Below are positions 28,418 through 38,172 of a DNA stretch of 64,000 nt, piece by piece. The stretch's first letter is position 1. Every line of letters starts with the position of its first letter. The position numbers and the translations under genes were made by a program. The notes beneath the pieces are model-generated. The model saw only the letters and a program-made list of their open reading frames with translations, ran no database searches and was not told the DNA's origin. The stretch is taken from positions 1,616,126-1,680,125 of the forward strand of contig NZ_JAFBGM010000001.1 of assembly GCF_016811105.1 (NCBI RefSeq), written 5' to 3'. Source of the DNA: Aurantibacter crassamenti (GTDB taxonomy: Bacteria > Bacteroidota > Bacteroidia > Flavobacteriales > Flavobacteriaceae).

Positions 28418-29731
28418 TTATTTTATTACACTTTCAATACATGCGCGAAATTCAGTTGCAACTAAATCAGTGTTGTGTCTTTCTTCAGCTAATTTCTTTG
28501 CTGTTATCGCAAAATTTTCACGTAATGGTAGGTCTACTACTAGTTTTTTTATCTTATTAGCGAGTTCATCACAGTCATTATTTGTAACTACTGCAGCCCA
28601 AGATTTTTTCTTAGCGTATTGCACAAGAGCTGTGTCTTCTGGGGCGAAAATGATTATGGGTGTTCCGCTAGCCATATATTCTGAAGCTTTTGTAGGCATT
28701 GAATATTTAATAAAAGCTAAGCCGTTTGGATCAAAATCATACGGTAATATCATAAAGTCAGCACCGCCAAAAACACTGGGTAATTCAGAATAGGGTACAA
28801 ACTTTTTAAATTTAGTACACTTGTAATTGCCAAGCCATTCTGGGGATCCGGGTGCTTGAAGCATGAAATTAATTGACATATTCAATTCATCATTTACTTT
28901 ATCAATGGCAGCTGCAATTGTCATTAATGAATTGTCAATACCTAAGCCAATTCTGCCCGCATACATAATTGTTGGGCTTGAACTTAATTCGTATGATAAA
29001 CGTTGACCTGTTTTCCAAAAGTCGATATCAATTGGGTTATGAAAAGTGATAAATTCTTTGTTATATCTTTTCTGATATTCTTCACCCATATAATCACTTA
29101 TACTCATTACAAGTTTAGAGTGATTGAGTAACTGCTTAAATTCTTTATTAATTTTTTTTCTCCAATAGTTTTTCATGAAAGACTTATTGCCAGACAAGGT
29201 CAGCCAGTCATCCATTTTATGAAATACCATGGGTTTTTTTAAATATTCTTGAACAGCGATACAAAACAAAATTTCTTCTCTTGAAGTACTTTGGGCGTAT
29301 ATAACGTCAGGGTTAAAATTGGTGAGCCATTCACGTATTTGCGGTGATAATATAGTTTTAGAAATGAAATGTGTGAGGCCAAAATAATAAAAGAACGGTT
29401 CTACATATTTTGTTGTAAAGTTTGTTCTTGATACTGATTTATCTTCTTCAGCAACTACTTTATCTTTTGTCTGATCCGTAAATCGAACTTCTCCGCTTTG
29501 ATATTTACGACGTATTAGGTTTAACGGAAATATCCATTTTCGCTCATCAGAACCCAATTGGTAATATTTATTACATTTTGTACTTTCTATTTCTCCTTTT
29601 AATAAATAACCAGAGCAGGCAACTGCGATTTGCTCACTACTCCATTTTGAAAAGAGATTAGAAAGCGTAATGCCACCACCTGTGTCAGACACAAAAGGCT
29701 GATTTAATATTAATACTTTAGGAGAAGACAT
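28418..29731 (-). CDS. Glycosyltransferase family 4-like protein
   Basis: 437 residues, long for the family because of an N-terminal acceptor domain with an insertion near 80-120 ('DQTKDKVVAEEDKSVSRT'). Donor-domain marks are 'MYAGRIGLGIDN', 'GADFMILPYDFDPNG' and 'SEYMASGTPIIIF'. 'GGGITLSNLFSKW' at the start is the usual glycine-rich loop. It abuts the Wzy gene (stop and start adjacent) and so is translated from the same transcript. Sugar specificity unknown. Confidence 0.9.
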   Translation of the reverse strand: MSSPKVLILNQPFVSDTGGGITLSNLFSKWSSEQIAVACSGYLLKGEIESTKCNKYYQLGSDERKWIFPLNLIRRKYQSGEVRFTDQTKDKVVAEEDKSVSRTNFTTKYVEPFFYYFGLTHFISKTILSPQIREWLTNFNPDVIYAQSTSREEILFCIAVQEYLKKPMVFHKMDDWLTLSGNKSFMKNYWRKKINKEFKQLLNHSKLVMSISDYMGEEYQKRYNKEFITFHNPIDIDFWKTGQRLSYELSSSPTIMYAGRIGLGIDNSLMTIAAAIDKVNDELNMSINFMLQAPGSPEWLGNYKCTKFKKFVPYSELPSVFGGADFMILPYDFDPNGLAFIKYSMPTKASEYMASGTPIIIFAPEDTALVQYAKKKSWAAVVTNNDCDELANKIKKLVVDLPLRENFAITAKKLAEERHNTDLVATEFRACIESVIK

Positions 29732-31057
29732 TTAAGTTGATTTATCGTTTAACTGAATAGTGTTTTGCTCGTCTAAAATTGGCTCAAATTTTCCTTTGAA
29801 ATAATTTATTAGGGTTTCTTCGCTTAGTCGTCTATATATTGGCGAGTAGCAGATGCCAATTGAAACCCAAACCAAAATATAGTTCATACTGAAAGTAGTT
29901 ACTGTAGTAGGGTACAAAGAAATAATCCATAATAATATCCAAAAACCAGCAGCTTTTGCTAATGAATTGTTTGAAAAAAATAGACCATTTAGCATTGCAG
30001 GAACCGCAATTAATAGTAGAAGTCCTAACCCTATACTGCCACCTTTTAAAATAGTATTAAGGTAATCTGTTTCAATTCCATCTCTATAGCCAGAAGTGTC
30101 GCCAGATGAATCAATTCCGGGTGGTGCGGCAACCAAACCACTCATACCTCTGCCAATTAACCAATCTTTGGCTTCCATGTCAGCATAATAATATAGCTCA
30201 ACTTCACTTCTGGTATCTTCTTCTAGTCTTTCTTTAATTCTATTTACAAATTCAATGTCACTATTACCAAAGGCACCCAAGCCTATAATTGACATTAGAA
30301 ATCCTGCGAAGATTGATAGTATTACCAGAACAGACTGCCTTTTGTTTATATATAGAAAAATCAAGAAAGTAAGAATTAGCGCACATCCGATAATGAAAAT
30401 TAGTCCTCTTCTCACACGAAAAGCGGCCAATGCTAAGCTTACTAAAATCACAGCTATCGCCAATAATTTTTTGTTATTAGACTGAAAATTATAGGTCATC
30501 AACAAAAATGCTGTTGGAAAAGCCATAACTTTAACTAACACTTCAAATATATCTCTACCATCAACATTATCTCGATCAATGATGGGTGCATACATTAGCA
30601 CAAATCCAACAAAAAATAGGATACCGAAAGCCGCTATTACTTTAAATATGATTTTTAGCGAATGTGGATTTCTTGGAAACAATAATATTAGAGGTGTTAT
30701 GTATAGAAACATACCATTTAGTGGGTTAAATAAGATGTTTTTTATTTCTTCATAACCCATTTCAACCCCTCTAAGAACAACAAAAAATTGCCAGAAAATA
30801 AATAAGTGAAATAGTAGAGCGAGGTATTTACTTTCAAATTTGAGGGCAATCATTAGTGTAGACGAGATTACAAACAAGGTTATGCCAACAAGCCTTAAAA
30901 GATCACAAATCATGTAATTTGGATCTGGTCCTACAGAAAGCGTATAGCCAAAAATATATATTATAAAACCGATCCAAAAAACATTTAGTAATTGGCGATT
31001 CTTATATGAATTTCTTGACGCTAATAATTGGTCAAAGATTTCTTCTTCATGTTCCAT
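29732..31057 (-). CDS. Wzy-like O-antigen/exopolysaccharide polymerase
   Basis: 441 residues with about ten to twelve hydrophobic segments and a large loop (about 265-325, containing 'EVELYYYADMEAKDWLIGRGMSG' in parts, with the charged 'RIKERLEEDTRSE'). This layout is that of Wzy polymerases and O-antigen ligase-like proteins, which link lipid-borne repeat units at the periplasmic face. Sequence is poorly conserved in the family, so the call rests on topology and on the operon having Wzx, Wza and Wzc but no other polymerase. Confidence 0.82.
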   Translation of the reverse strand: MEHEEEIFDQLLASRNSYKNRQLLNVFWIGFIIYIFGYTLSVGPDPNYMICDLLRLVGITLFVISSTLMIALKFESKYLALLFHLFIFWQFFVVLRGVEMGYEEIKNILFNPLNGMFLYITPLILLFPRNPHSLKIIFKVIAAFGILFFVGFVLMYAPIIDRDNVDGRDIFEVLVKVMAFPTAFLLMTYNFQSNNKKLLAIAVILVSLALAAFRVRRGLIFIIGCALILTFLIFLYINKRQSVLVILSIFAGFLMSIIGLGAFGNSDIEFVNRIKERLEEDTRSEVELYYYADMEAKDWLIGRGMSGLVAAPPGIDSSGDTSGYRDGIETDYLNTILKGGSIGLGLLLLIAVPAMLNGLFFSNNSLAKAAGFWILLWIISLYPTTVTTFSMNYILVWVSIGICYSPIYRRLSEETLINYFKGKFEPILDEQNTIQLNDKST

Positions 31058-31058
31058 A

Positions 31059-32297
31059 TTAGTCAGTCGGTTTTTTTGAAAGTAGTTCAGTATGGAATTC
31101 TATATGTCTATTTATAATAGGTTCTGTGTCAAATTGATTAGGTGCGTAGCCTTTTACTTCGTTGTTTAAACAGTATAAAATTCCTTCAGCTAAATCTTCA
31201 GAATTTTTATATTCTGCGAGATATCCATTTTTTTTATGATGTATCATGTCAGGAATTCCACCTATATCAAAACCTGTTACCGGTGTGCCACAACATAAAC
31301 TTTCCATTACTGTTGTGGGTAAATTATCTGCCATTGATGGTGCAACAAAAACATCAGCTGCGTTATAAACTAAAGCCGTTGCGCGATCATCTTTCATGTA
31401 TCCTAAAAAATTCACCTTAAACGGAACTGCGTCTACAACGTTTTGGTCATAGTCGCTACCAAAGAGTAGTATTGATGTTTTGCTTGGGTCCATTTGAGTA
31501 GCCAGAACACCAAGAGCATCTTTTAAATAACTCCAACCTTTATAAGGGCTATTTGGTGATGCAGCGCCAAAAGAAATTATGGTCTCATCTGCATTTAAAT
31601 TCAATATCTTACGCGCTTGATTTTTGTCAATTGGTTTAAAAACCGAATGGTCAATCACGTTAGGAATGTGATAAACAGGTTTGTTTTTTGTTAGGCCCGA
31701 CTTTTTTGCCATATTAGTTAGCCAGCTACTAGGAGCCACAAAGTTCAAATTTTCAAATTCAGAATAAAATTTATTCTTTTTCTGAAAACCTTTCACAGAT
31801 AAAGAATTCTGATTGCCTTCAGAAAAAACTTGACAATCGCCACAATTTGTTTGATAATTATCACAGGTAAAATTGTAATGACAGCCCCCAGTGATGTACC
31901 ATACATCATGCATAAATACAATTATCGGCTTGCCTAATTTTGCTAGCTGCTTCATGTTTTTAATGCTTAAAAAGCCAGCAAGTGTCCAATGAAAATAAAT
32001 GATATCTGCCTGTTCAACAAGTGGGTGCTTTGAAATATTGTTTCCTAAAATCGGATAAGAAAAGAGACCGAATTCTGGCACTGTTTTCTTGCTTTGTTGT
32101 AAATAGAATTTACCATTTATAGCAGATACTATTTGATTTTTTAATCCTAGTGATTCTACATTTTTATCCCATTCAATCTCTGATGTAAGTGTAAGCATCG
32201 TAGAGTGTACACCATGCTGATTGAGTGCTCTATGTAGTCTGAACGCTGCATTACCCGATGAGGGCAAGTGTGTTTGTAAGTGTAGAACCCTAGTCAT
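31059..32297 (-). CDS. WcaC-like glycosyltransferase family 4
   Basis: 412 residues. The N-terminal domain has the WcaC-type region 'FMHDVWYITGGCHYNFTC' followed by 'CGDC' (a cysteine cluster at about 145-165), and the donor domain has 'ISFGAASPNSPYKGW', 'VAPSMADNLPTTVMESLCCG' and 'GFDIGGIPDMIHHKKNGY'. Cytoplasmic, retaining. The start codon region overlaps the end of the preceding gene by 8 bp, and the Wzy gene begins one base after its stop. Likely adds an internal sugar of the repeat; donor not predictable. Confidence 0.92.
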   Translation of the reverse strand: MTRVLHLQTHLPSSGNAAFRLHRALNQHGVHSTMLTLTSEIEWDKNVESLGLKNQIVSAINGKFYLQQSKKTVPEFGLFSYPILGNNISKHPLVEQADIIYFHWTLAGFLSIKNMKQLAKLGKPIIVFMHDVWYITGGCHYNFTCDNYQTNCGDCQVFSEGNQNSLSVKGFQKKNKFYSEFENLNFVAPSSWLTNMAKKSGLTKNKPVYHIPNVIDHSVFKPIDKNQARKILNLNADETIISFGAASPNSPYKGWSYLKDALGVLATQMDPSKTSILLFGSDYDQNVVDAVPFKVNFLGYMKDDRATALVYNAADVFVAPSMADNLPTTVMESLCCGTPVTGFDIGGIPDMIHHKKNGYLAEYKNSEDLAEGILYCLNNEVKGYAPNQFDTEPIINRHIEFHTELLSKKPTD

Positions 32298-33483
32298 TGG
32301 TTTTTGAATTATGTATTTCTTTCATAATAGAATTAAACCTATTTTCAAAAGCTTGAATTGAAAAATTTTCCTGCGCAAAATAAAAGACATTTTCACCTAA
32401 AATCCTTAAAAATTCGCTGTCTTTGTTTGAAATGTCTGTAAGCTGTTGATCTATGTATTCTATACTGAAATCATTCAGAAAAATGGCATTATCTTTTAGT
32501 CTATTAAATCCGGTGTTTCTCATTACAATCGGAATTAGACCATGTAGCATAGTTGTGCTAACCGCTGTAGAAAACCCTTCAGAACATGAAGGTAGAATGC
32601 AAAATGTGCATTGCTTCATTAGAAAAGTAAATTGGTCTGATTTGATATCAATGTAGCCATGGTCGATAATGTTTTTTTTATCAGGAAAACCAATAAGTTT
32701 TCTGTCATCTTCATAAAATCCAGCTACATGAAGTATAATATCTTCTCGATTCTCAAACACATCGAATAATAAGTCTAAGCCCTTGTGAATAGCACCGTAG
32801 GAGCCAAACCATAAAAAATGTTTTTTTGTTAAATCATGGTTCTTAGCCGTGAATTCAAAAGAGGTGTTTTTTATACCCGTTGGAAAAATATTGATGGGTT
32901 TGGCGTAATCTTTGAGAAAAGGTTCAACTTCGCTCATGGTTAGAACATGAGAATATTTTTTAAGCATGTGATGGTCCCAATAATAGTGACCTGACCGTAC
33001 TATTTTTGCTTCTACTTTTTTTCGTTCATAGAAATAATCTAGGCGTTTTTGTTCTTCAATTTTTGAAACATCAGGATGATGCTCCGTCATGTATAACACT
33101 GTTATCGCACTTGGGTGTAATAAGGTTAACTGATAAAAAGTTTCGCCAAAGCCAAATATTAAATCATACTTCTTGTTTTTTAAGTACTCTAATGTTTTTA
33201 AGTCATGACAGTCTACGATATCAATAGCATAATCATTATCAATAAGAACTTTTACAATTGAGAGTATCTCAAAAGGTTGTGTTCGACCTATATTATTGTT
33301 TTCCCAATCTGCAAAATGGCTAAAAGTTACATAGCTTATAATGGCCTTTTTTTGATTGCGCGTAGTTGTTAAATTAATGTTCTGCACCAAGGCACTATCT
33401 TCAATACGCTCATCATAAAAGTAATTTTTTATGTTGCGCCAGATTTTACCTTTAAGTCTATTTTTAAAATTGTTCAATTTCAT
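32290..33483 (-). CDS. Glycosyltransferase (GT4-like)
   Basis: 397 residues. Weakly conserved N-terminal half; the C-terminal half has 'FLWFGSYGAIHKGLDLLFDVF', 'LHVAGFYEDD' and 'ILPSCSEGFSTAVSTTMLHG', in the places of the GT4 donor-site motifs. The usual second Glu of EX7E is replaced here by 'TTMLHG', so the family call is less certain than for its neighbours. It begins 18 bp after the Wzx gene and overlaps the WcaC-like gene by 8 bp. Confidence 0.78.
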   Translation of the reverse strand: MKLNNFKNRLKGKIWRNIKNYFYDERIEDSALVQNINLTTTRNQKKAIISYVTFSHFADWENNNIGRTQPFEILSIVKVLIDNDYAIDIVDCHDLKTLEYLKNKKYDLIFGFGETFYQLTLLHPSAITVLYMTEHHPDVSKIEEQKRLDYFYERKKVEAKIVRSGHYYWDHHMLKKYSHVLTMSEVEPFLKDYAKPINIFPTGIKNTSFEFTAKNHDLTKKHFLWFGSYGAIHKGLDLLFDVFENREDIILHVAGFYEDDRKLIGFPDKKNIIDHGYIDIKSDQFTFLMKQCTFCILPSCSEGFSTAVSTTMLHGLIPIVMRNTGFNRLKDNAIFLNDFSIEYIDQQLTDISNKDSEFLRILGENVFYFAQENFSIQAFENRFNSIMKEIHNSKTND

Positions 33484-33501
33484 TTGTACGGTGAAGCTTT
33501 T

Positions 33502-34896
33502 TTATCTAATCCAGATGCCTTGCTTCTTTTTATTAATAATCATATGATATTGTAGTGGTGCCAAAATGAAACCATTGAAATTCGCTAGTATGGCAGCAAT
33601 AAACATTGCATGCACGCCCATGTTAAAATAATCAATCATCAAATAGGCTAATATTAAGTATAAAACAGGACTGAAAATACTAGCCCAAAATTGGAGTCGT
33701 AATGCGCTAATTCCATTTAAAAAACTAACATATTTAGAGCCAAATAGAGATACCATAAAAAATGCAAATCCCCAAAATGAGAGTGTAAAATTAATATCAA
33801 CTACATCTTTACCAAGCCACAGTGTATATATAGTTTCTGATGCCAAGAGCATGACTATACCTCCGCCTAAAAAAGCAATATTGAGGTAATTGTATTTCTT
33901 CATGCTGTTTTTTATCCAATCGATTTCTTTTTTCATAAAAGCTTCAGTCGAGGCAGACCAAAATGGGGCCAAAAATATCATAAAGCCCATACTTAGAATA
34001 TTGAAATATTTATAAACAATATTGTATGACGTGACTTCACTGGGGCCGAAGCTTCTTGAAATAATAATATTTGCTGATTCATATTGTACCAAACCGGCAA
34101 TTTGAATGACAAAGAAGATTACACCGAGATTAAATAGGCCTTTGGCATGGGTAAACTTTATTTTAGATATTTTGGGTCTGTATGCTTTGTATTTTCCTTT
34201 GAAAAAGAAAAAGTTAGCCCCAATCAAAGCTATTAAAGGTGAGGCACAAAGTGCTAGACCTAGTTTTACTAAAGAACCTTCAGTGGTTTTTACTAAAATT
34301 ACAATTACAATTAAAGTGATTATTTGACCAATGACATTAATCAATGATGCCTGTGCGGGCTCTTGATCAGCTGTGATTACTGTGGTAATTGTTTGTAGTA
34401 CAAATTGTAAACAAAAATAAGTAAAGACAATTAATGCCAGCTTAGAAACGTCAGCAGCGTATTCTGGTGATAATTTAAGTATGGAAGACCAATCTAAAAA
34501 AGGATTAACGAGAAGAAAAATCAACCAAACTGAGCAAAAAACTATGGCTAGTATTCCGTAGGTTGTACTAACATATATTTGAGCACTATCATGATCACCT
34601 TTGGCTTTAGCTTCAGCAAATTTATTACGTAGGCCATGGGTAATACCAATATCAAAGAAACTGAACCAAGCAACAATTGAGCTTAAGGTTAACCAAATAC
34701 CATAACGAGAAGGATTAACATAATTAAGTGTAAGAGGCACAACAATTAAGCTAATAGCGATACTCACTACTTTTATTATTAGTGATCCAGCTATATTCTT
34801 TTTTGCTTTTACACTACGTTCATGACCACCACCCATCTTATCTCTAATAAAATTAGATAAGGGTGATATGAATCTATTTTTTAATGGGTCAAACAA
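33502..34896 (-). CDS. Wzx-like polysaccharide flippase (MOP superfamily)
   Basis: 464 residues with about twelve membrane segments in the 2 x 6 arrangement of the multidrug/oligosaccharidyl-lipid/polysaccharide superfamily. The opening 'KNIAGSLIIKVVSIAISLIVVPLTLNYV' region, 'YGIWLTLSSIVAWFSFFDIGITHGLRNKFAEA' region and charged loops between helices are typical; only short parts are quoted: 'SRYGIWLTLSS' and 'GITHGLRNKFAEA'. It moves the undecaprenyl-linked repeat unit to the periplasmic side. Located between the acetyltransferase and the first glycosyltransferases of the operon. Confidence 0.92.
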   Translation of the reverse strand: MFDPLKNRFISPLSNFIRDKMGGGHERSVKAKKNIAGSLIIKVVSIAISLIVVPLTLNYVNPSRYGIWLTLSSIVAWFSFFDIGITHGLRNKFAEAKAKGDHDSAQIYVSTTYGILAIVFCSVWLIFLLVNPFLDWSSILKLSPEYAADVSKLALIVFTYFCLQFVLQTITTVITADQEPAQASLINVIGQIITLIVIVILVKTTEGSLVKLGLALCASPLIALIGANFFFFKGKYKAYRPKISKIKFTHAKGLFNLGVIFFVIQIAGLVQYESANIIISRSFGPSEVTSYNIVYKYFNILSMGFMIFLAPFWSASTEAFMKKEIDWIKNSMKKYNYLNIAFLGGGIVMLLASETIYTLWLGKDVVDINFTLSFWGFAFFMVSLFGSKYVSFLNGISALRLQFWASIFSPVLYLILAYLMIDYFNMGVHAMFIAAILANFNGFILAPLQYHMIINKKKQGIWIR

Positions 34897-34951
34897 GTTA
34901 ATCGGATTTTAATGGTTTAGTGTTTTCGATTATTTTGATAAGTGCCTTATC

Positions 34952-35659
34952 TTAATCAGGTTTTCGATCCCTTGTCCACTTGATGTTTTCTTTTATGATT
35001 TTAGCAGGTGAGCCTGCCAATATTATGTTTTCATTATTATATTTTTTAGTTACTACCGATCGCGTAGCTACTATACTATTTGAACCAATTGTTACACCTT
35101 TTAAAATGGAGGCATGTGCGCCTATCCAAACGTGATCTCCTATTGTTACATTTTGCGCAAAATTAATTCGTTTATTGGTGTGTTCATCATAAATAGCATG
35201 AGAATCACCAGTTCTTACATCAATGTCATAAGCGAACATACAATCATTGCCAATATTAATTTTTGAATCAGATTCTGTAGCAGCTAAATGGGCGTTTTCA
35301 AATGTACTGTTCATGCCAATGTTAATCTCGCAATTTTCATCTTCAATCCATAATGATCCTCCTTCATTGAAACTTACATTTGATGAAATTTCAATTGAAT
35401 TTGCGTCACCAACAATAAAGAATTTTACGTTTTTAAAAAATGCGTCAGCCCCAATAGTAATGGTATTGTTGTTGCCGTTAATTTCAAATTCGCAATTAAT
35501 AAGTCTAGCTGAAGCACTAATTTTTAACGTATTGTTATTGCCACTTATATTTCGATGGTATGTTTTTGTAAAGAGATATCCATCTCTGTAATTTCGAAAT
35601 AATTTAGTAAGCCAACTTTGTTTTTTTATAGATGCTTTTGAATTTTCTTTAAAGCCCAT
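34952..35659 (-). CDS. Left-handed beta-helix acyltransferase (hexapeptide repeats)
   Basis: 235 residues. Imperfect hexapeptide turns run from about 45 to 215 ('IEISSNVSFNEGGSLWI', 'INIGMNSTFENAHLAA', 'VTIGDHVWIGAHASIL', 'GVTIGSNSIVATRSVV'), ending in 'ILAGSPAKIIKENIKW', the C-terminal cap of WcaF/CapG-like O-acetyltransferases. A candidate catalytic His is in 'TGDSHAIYDEH'. It probably acetylates a sugar of the exopolysaccharide from acetyl-CoA in the cytoplasm. It follows Wzc by 87 bp. Confidence 0.9.
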   Translation of the reverse strand: MGFKENSKASIKKQSWLTKLFRNYRDGYLFTKTYHRNISGNNNTLKISASARLINCEFEINGNNNTITIGADAFFKNVKFFIVGDANSIEISSNVSFNEGGSLWIEDENCEINIGMNSTFENAHLAATESDSKINIGNDCMFAYDIDVRTGDSHAIYDEHTNKRINFAQNVTIGDHVWIGAHASILKGVTIGSNSIVATRSVVTKKYNNENIILAGSPAKIIKENIKWTRDRKPD

Positions 35660-35746
35660 AATAATTTTAAAATGTTGAACTTGCTTTTAGTTGCTGTGTT
35701 TTTATATAGGCAATTCAGTTGCTTAGATTAGGGTTGATTTAATTAA

Positions 35747-38167
35747 TTATTCATCGGGCATATATTCATATGCATGCCCATATTTGTTTGAATAACCATA
35801 TCCGTAACCAATTTCTTTATTTAATGCACCTCTTTTTTTAATGCCATTAAATACAATTGAAACACTTTTTAATCTTTTTAAGATATGCGAATCTTCAAAA
35901 TGCTTAACTACTTGTTTTGGTGTATGACCATGTCTAACCATTAATAAAGATTCATCACAATATTCAGCTAAAAGGTTTACATCAGCTACCAAATCTATTG
36001 GTGGTGCATCCATTATAACAAAATCGAACTTATTCTTTAAATACTCAAATAATAAATCAAGTTTACCATTTAGTAATAAATCAGTGTGGTCTTCTCCATC
36101 GCGTAAACCAACAGGTACTACACTTAAATTTTTATTTATAGTTGTAACATTAACGACTTCAGAAAGTCCGCATTTTCCTCTTAAGTAATCTAAAACACCT
36201 CTGTTTTTTAGTAAGTTAAATTGTTTTGTTGTGTTCGGTCTAATAAAATCAACATCAACCAATACAACTCTTTTGCCAGATTTAGCAATGCAATTCGCTA
36301 AATTGGCGCAAACAAAACTCTTTCCTTCACCTGAAATACTCGAGGTTGCTAAAATGCTCTTTTTAGTAAAGCTTCTACTATACAATCCTAAGGATGCACC
36401 CAATTGTCTAAAGTGATCTTGTAGGGCTTGTTCTTGAACTACTAAAACAGAAGAGCTATCTAATTCTTTTGTCTTTTTAAATCCTTTCTTTTTTTCTGTT
36501 TTTTTAATGTCAGTAAACTCTTTGAGGATTATTGAAACCTTGTCTTTTTCTTCTATATTCGGAATTTCAGCAATAATCGGAATTGAAGTGTATCTTTCGA
36601 TTTCTGAACGGAAAAGTATTCTTCTATTTAAAAACTCCTTAACTATAACATATAAAATACCTAATGCGAGCGAAAATGCCAACGCCATTAAATATATTAG
36701 AGTTCTATTTGGGCTTACAGGGTCAAAAGAAGATTGTGCTAAGTCGACTACTTGGCTTGCTCGGTCACTAGGTGCATATGTGAGTGCAGTCTCTTCTCTT
36801 TTTTGTTGTAAAAATGCGAATAGGTTGCCTTTAATAGCTTTTCTTCTGGTAATTTCAAGTAGTTCTTTTTCTTTTTCAGGAATAGCTGTTAATTCATGTC
36901 TTGATGATCCAGAACTTCGATTTAAGTTACTTAAACTTGCCTCTAGGTTACTTTTTTGGTTTTGAACATTTTCAAGTATACTAGGTCTAATCTTCTTAAT
37001 CTCGTTGGCAACTGACGATAAAATAGGGTTGTTTTCACCTGTGGTCTTGCGTAGCTTTTCGTATTGAATTTCAGAGTCATACAATTTATTAAGCAATTGC
37101 GTTAACGCTGGATCATTTACCCCTAAACTTGAAGGTACTATACCCCCTTGAATATTATTGGATTGAATATAATTTTCAACCTGATCAAGAACTGCAATTT
37201 GTTGTCTGGCAGATGAAATTTGACGATCATATGCGCCCATGTCTTGCAGGTAAAGCTTGCCTTGTTCACTTAAATCAATGGCGCCTTTTGTTGATCTAAA
37301 CTCTTGTATTTCTTGTTCAAGATCATCTAATTCAGTTTTTACTTTATTCATGCGTTCTTCAATGAACGAAAGAGTGTTAGATGCTAATTTGTTGCGTTCA
37401 TCTACTGCTTTTTGATTGTATGCATGAATCAAGGCATTAAGAATATCTTCACCTCTTTTTGGGTCAGGATCTCTAAATGTTACTTTAACAACCGTAGACA
37501 GCTTAGTTGTAGCACCAGCTAACAAGTTGTTTATCATAGAGTCAGTAATGAGCCTTGGATTGTATAAGGTATAATACAATTTGCTTTTATTATCTAATGA
37601 TATTTTGTTGGTTGTGTTATATTTAATAACGCTTCCGTCAGCAACGGTTACCCATTCATCAGTAGGGTATTCTTTACCATTTACGAGTACTGATTTTTTA
37701 TTCGCGTTATATGTAAAATAAAATTTTACGGGCTCATCTTCTGAGTATAACGGAATATTGTCGGGGTCTTTGAGTTCGATAGAAATTGGAGAAATTGAAT
37801 AAGCAGAAGCTTCACCAAAAGATTTCTCTTTCATAACGGGTGCGTACAAATGCAATTCTTTGGTTACTTGGTCCATTAGCGACCTTGATTGAATAACCTC
37901 AATTTCATTTTCAACAATTTTCTTTGAATCAAAAGGGTCAATAGCCTCCATCATTTTAGCATCATCAACACCTTTGTTTTCATCTTTGATAAGCAAAGTT
38001 GCAGAAGCTTCATAGATTGGTGTTGTAAACTTTAAATAGGTCCAAGCGCCAAAAAGTCCAATCAATGCGATTAAAACATATAACGGCCAAAACGGTAAAA
38101 ACCTTGAGAATAGTTCACTCAAGAAATTTTCCTCTTCGTTTAGTTTATTTTTTTGAAAAGCTGCCAT
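35747..38167 (-). CDS. Wzc-like polysaccharide copolymerase / bacterial tyrosine autokinase
   Basis: 806 residues. N-terminal Wzz domain between two membrane helices (about 30-50 and 500-520) with a long coiled-coil periplasmic part (about 260-420). The cytoplasmic BY-kinase domain follows (about 570-790): Walker A 'SSISGEGKS' near 605, Walker A' 'VVLVDVDFIRP' and Walker B 'FVIMDAPP'. The tail 'GYGYGYSNKYGHAYEY' has six tyrosines for autophosphorylation, the usual mark of this family. It controls chain length and export with Wza. Six bases separate its start from the Wza stop. Confidence 0.96.
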   Translation of the reverse strand: MAAFQKNKLNEEENFLSELFSRFLPFWPLYVLIALIGLFGAWTYLKFTTPIYEASATLLIKDENKGVDDAKMMEAIDPFDSKKIVENEIEVIQSRSLMDQVTKELHLYAPVMKEKSFGEASAYSISPISIELKDPDNIPLYSEDEPVKFYFTYNANKKSVLVNGKEYPTDEWVTVADGSVIKYNTTNKISLDNKSKLYYTLYNPRLITDSMINNLLAGATTKLSTVVKVTFRDPDPKRGEDILNALIHAYNQKAVDERNKLASNTLSFIEERMNKVKTELDDLEQEIQEFRSTKGAIDLSEQGKLYLQDMGAYDRQISSARQQIAVLDQVENYIQSNNIQGGIVPSSLGVNDPALTQLLNKLYDSEIQYEKLRKTTGENNPILSSVANEIKKIRPSILENVQNQKSNLEASLSNLNRSSGSSRHELTAIPEKEKELLEITRRKAIKGNLFAFLQQKREETALTYAPSDRASQVVDLAQSSFDPVSPNRTLIYLMALAFSLALGILYVIVKEFLNRRILFRSEIERYTSIPIIAEIPNIEEKDKVSIILKEFTDIKKTEKKKGFKKTKELDSSSVLVVQEQALQDHFRQLGASLGLYSRSFTKKSILATSSISGEGKSFVCANLANCIAKSGKRVVLVDVDFIRPNTTKQFNLLKNRGVLDYLRGKCGLSEVVNVTTINKNLSVVPVGLRDGEDHTDLLLNGKLDLLFEYLKNKFDFVIMDAPPIDLVADVNLLAEYCDESLLMVRHGHTPKQVVKHFEDSHILKRLKSVSIVFNGIKKRGALNKEIGYGYGYSNKYGHAYEYMPDE

Positions 38168-38172
38168 TTTTT

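Noticed and set aside
36507-36965. 152-codon plus-strand frame inside the Wzc-like gene
   Set aside because: Antisense shadow of a well-conserved kinase gene; no recognisable domain.
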